Assembly (NCBI GenBank): GCA_021151535.1
Contig: JAGKXC010000105.1
Location: forward strand, 1 to 6,105
Direction: 5' to 3'
Source: Sphingobacteriia bacterium
GTDB lineage: Bacteria > Bacteroidota > Bacteroidia > NS11-12g > UBA955
Length of the DNA: 6,105 nucleotides
The notes under the pieces were generated by a model. That model was not told the origin of the DNA. It made no database searches and saw only the letters and a list, made by a program, of their open reading frames with translations. Both the position numbers and the translations under genes were made by a program. Shown here piece by piece: positions 4,887 to 6,105 of this stretch. The stretch's first letter is position 1; the number at the start of each line of letters is the position of its first letter.

Positions 4887-6105
4887 CCTTGTAAGCTATG
4901 AAGTACTTTTTGTTCTTCCTTTAATCGGGCGATTTGTTCGTGAGCTTTTGCGATTTTTTCGTCAAATTGCTTTAAAACAGCCGCTGCATTTTTAGAAAGT
5001 TGAAAGAAACTCTTATTGTTTTCTAAAGTGGCAATCTCATCTTGCAAACCTTTGATTCGATCTCTGATTTTTCGATCTTCTGATTGTAATCTTCGTTTTG
5101 CGTCATCGCCCTTAGCCAAATTTTCGTAATGATTTTTTTGGTTATTTTGACGTTCAGCTTGCGAATGGGATTTATACCTATTAAATATGTCATCAGATAA
5201 TTTTTGATAGGTAGTTTGTAATTTATGGTATTGTTTACCTGATACAAATCCAGCTTGATTCCATTTTTGCTGCCAATCCTTTAGTTCCCTAAATAACGTA
5301 ACCGGATCGATGGATTCATTATTAGCCAAAGCGGTTAAAGCATCAATTACCTCTTGCTTTTTATTTATTGCATCAGATTCTTGCGATTTTCTTTCTTTGA
5401 ACCATTCGTTTCTGCGATTATAAAAATGATCAAATGCAGCCCTAAACCTTTTCCAAATTACATCATTAAATTCTTCTGGAACTGGACCAATTTTTTTCCA
5501 TTCTTCCTGTAATTGCTGAAGCGCATCAGCAGTCTTATTGAATTCGTTGTTGTCTTTTAACGCTTCTGCTTTTTCACACAACGCTTCTTTTTTATGTAGG
5601 TTGTCTTTTCTATTATTATTCAAATCCTTAAAGAAATGCTTTCTTTCACCATAGAAGCGATTTCTAAGGCCTTTGAAATTTTGCCACATTTCTTCGTTAA
5701 CCTCCGCTGGAACGGGACCAATTTTTTTCCATTCTTCCATCAATCCATCTAATTCTTTTGCCACATTGGTCCAATCTTTTGGAGAGGAGGGAAGAACGCT
5801 CAATAAAACTTCTCCTTTTTCAATTAAAACCTGCTTAAGCGATTGATTTTTCTTTTTATCGGCATCAATCTTTGCTTGCTGTTCTTTCTTTGCATCAATA
5901 ACAATATCAGAAGCGGCTTTAAATCGTTTCCATAATTCTTCGGATATTTCAGCACGAACCGGACCCGTATTTTTCCAATCCTCATGGATTTTATGCAATG
6001 CAACCATCGCTTTACGGATATTGGTTTCATCTTTCAGTGCTTCAGCTTTTTTAATTAAATCAATCTTAATTTCAAGATTTTTTTCTTTATCAAGATCTTT
6101 TAATT
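4883..6105 (-). CDS. DUF349 tandem-repeat protein (5' end beyond right edge)
   Basis: The reading frame is open to the right edge, so the Met codon at 6005-6007 is internal. The 32 codons before it (ending KKAEALKDETNIRKA) complete a further DUF349 unit. Numbering from that Met, the repeat hallmark W-K-x-x-G-P-V occurs at Trp11 (WKNTGPV), Trp93 (WKKIGPV) and Trp170 (WKKIGPV), with a degenerate fourth copy at Trp249 (WNQAGFV). The periods are 82, 77 and 79 residues. In the first three units a second Trp follows 15-16 residues later, in W-K-R-F or W-Q-N-F. Residues from about 285 to 374 are Lys/Glu/Gln-rich and probably coiled coil. No signal peptide or membrane segment is visible, so a cytoplasmic, mostly helical protein is likely. 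Bacteroidota relatives are usually longer with more repeats, so more should lie off the edge. Its function is unknown. The stop overlaps the next gene's ATG. Confidence 0.94.
   Translation of the reverse strand, partial: LKDLDKEKNLEIKIDLIKKAEALKDETNIRKAMVALHKIHEDWKNTGPVRAEISEELWKRFKAASDIVIDAKKEQQAKIDADKKKNQSLKQVLIEKGEVLLSVLPSSPKDWTNVAKELDGLMEEWKKIGPVPAEVNEEMWQNFKGLRNRFYGERKHFFKDLNNNRKDNLHKKEALCEKAEALKDNNEFNKTADALQQLQEEWKKIGPVPEEFNDVIWKRFRAAFDHFYNRRNEWFKERKSQESDAINKKQEVIDALTALANNESIDPVTLFRELKDWQQKWNQAGFVSGKQYHKLQTTYQKLSDDIFNRYKSHSQAERQNNQKNHYENLAKGDDAKRRLQSEDRKIRDRIKGLQDEIATLENNKSFFQLSKNAAAVLKQFDEKIAKAHEQIARLKEEQKVLHSLQG
5476..5738. repeat. In-frame direct repeat encoding two DUF349 units
   Basis: An identical 24-nt block occurs at 5484-5507 and 5715-5738, 231 nt (exactly 77 codons) apart. 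A further seven bases match on its left (5476-5482 and 5707-5713) after a single mismatch. Both copies encode the E-E-W-K-K-I-G-P core of neighbouring DUF349 units. A more diverged third copy near 5952-5983 encodes the EDWKNTGPV unit. This is internal protein repetition, not a mobile or regulatory repeat. The near identity at DNA level suggests recent duplication, local gene conversion or strong constraint on the peptide. Confidence 0.85.

Noticed and set aside
5023..5247. Second minus-strand open frame inside the DUF349 gene
   Set aside because: It is an out-of-frame reading of the Lys/Asn-rich coiled-coil region.
5824..6030. Minus-strand open frame at the right end of the DUF349 gene
   Set aside because: It is out of frame with the DUF349 repeats, which continue in the other frame to the window edge.

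Overview
The window looks like ordinary chromosomal DNA from a low-GC member of the Bacteroidota, probably near the Chitinophagia, Sphingobacteriia or Flavobacteriia. The protein families point there: a short DciA/DUF721 protein, a multi-repeat DUF349 protein, a methyltransferase-like protein of a type I know from Bacteroidota, and a small HYC_CC_PP-like cysteine-rich secreted protein. The DNA is AT-rich and the genes lack Shine-Dalgarno sequences, which also fits. I cannot name the species.

Layout. At the left edge, two minus-strand genes point out of the window. One is the 5' tip of an unidentified, probably exported protein (1-40). The other is a secreted Cys-rich HYC_CC_PP-like protein (115-573). 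An 86-bp divergent spacer (574-659) separates them from a plus-strand pair: a large APC/CAT-type amino acid permease starting at GTG (660-2381) and, 2 bp later, a DciA/DUF721 protein (2384-2671). That pair converges, with a 15-bp gap, on a four-gene minus-strand operon that fills the rest of the window. In transcription order the operon is a DUF349 repeat protein whose 5' end lies outside the window (4883-6105), a degenerate methyltransferase-like protein (4140-4886), a hotdog-fold acyl-CoA thioesterase (3742-4137) and a YihY/BrkB membrane protein (2687-3745). Its junctions are a 4-nt ATGA overlap, a 2-bp gap and another 4-nt ATGA overlap, so the genes are almost certainly co-transcribed and translationally coupled.

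How the genes work together. The permease probably imports amino acids across the inner membrane, and DciA probably assists loading of the replicative helicase. Their pairing looks like transcriptional convenience rather than a shared pathway. In the minus-strand operon only the thioesterase and BrkB have a loose common theme (acyl chains and membrane). The roles of the DUF349 and methyltransferase-like proteins are not established. No mobile element, CRISPR array, phage gene, tRNA or rRNA is visible, and no intergenic stretch exceeds 90 bp. The most interesting item is the methyltransferase-like protein: it keeps the N- and C-terminal signatures of its family but has lost the SAM-binding and active-site-region motifs.
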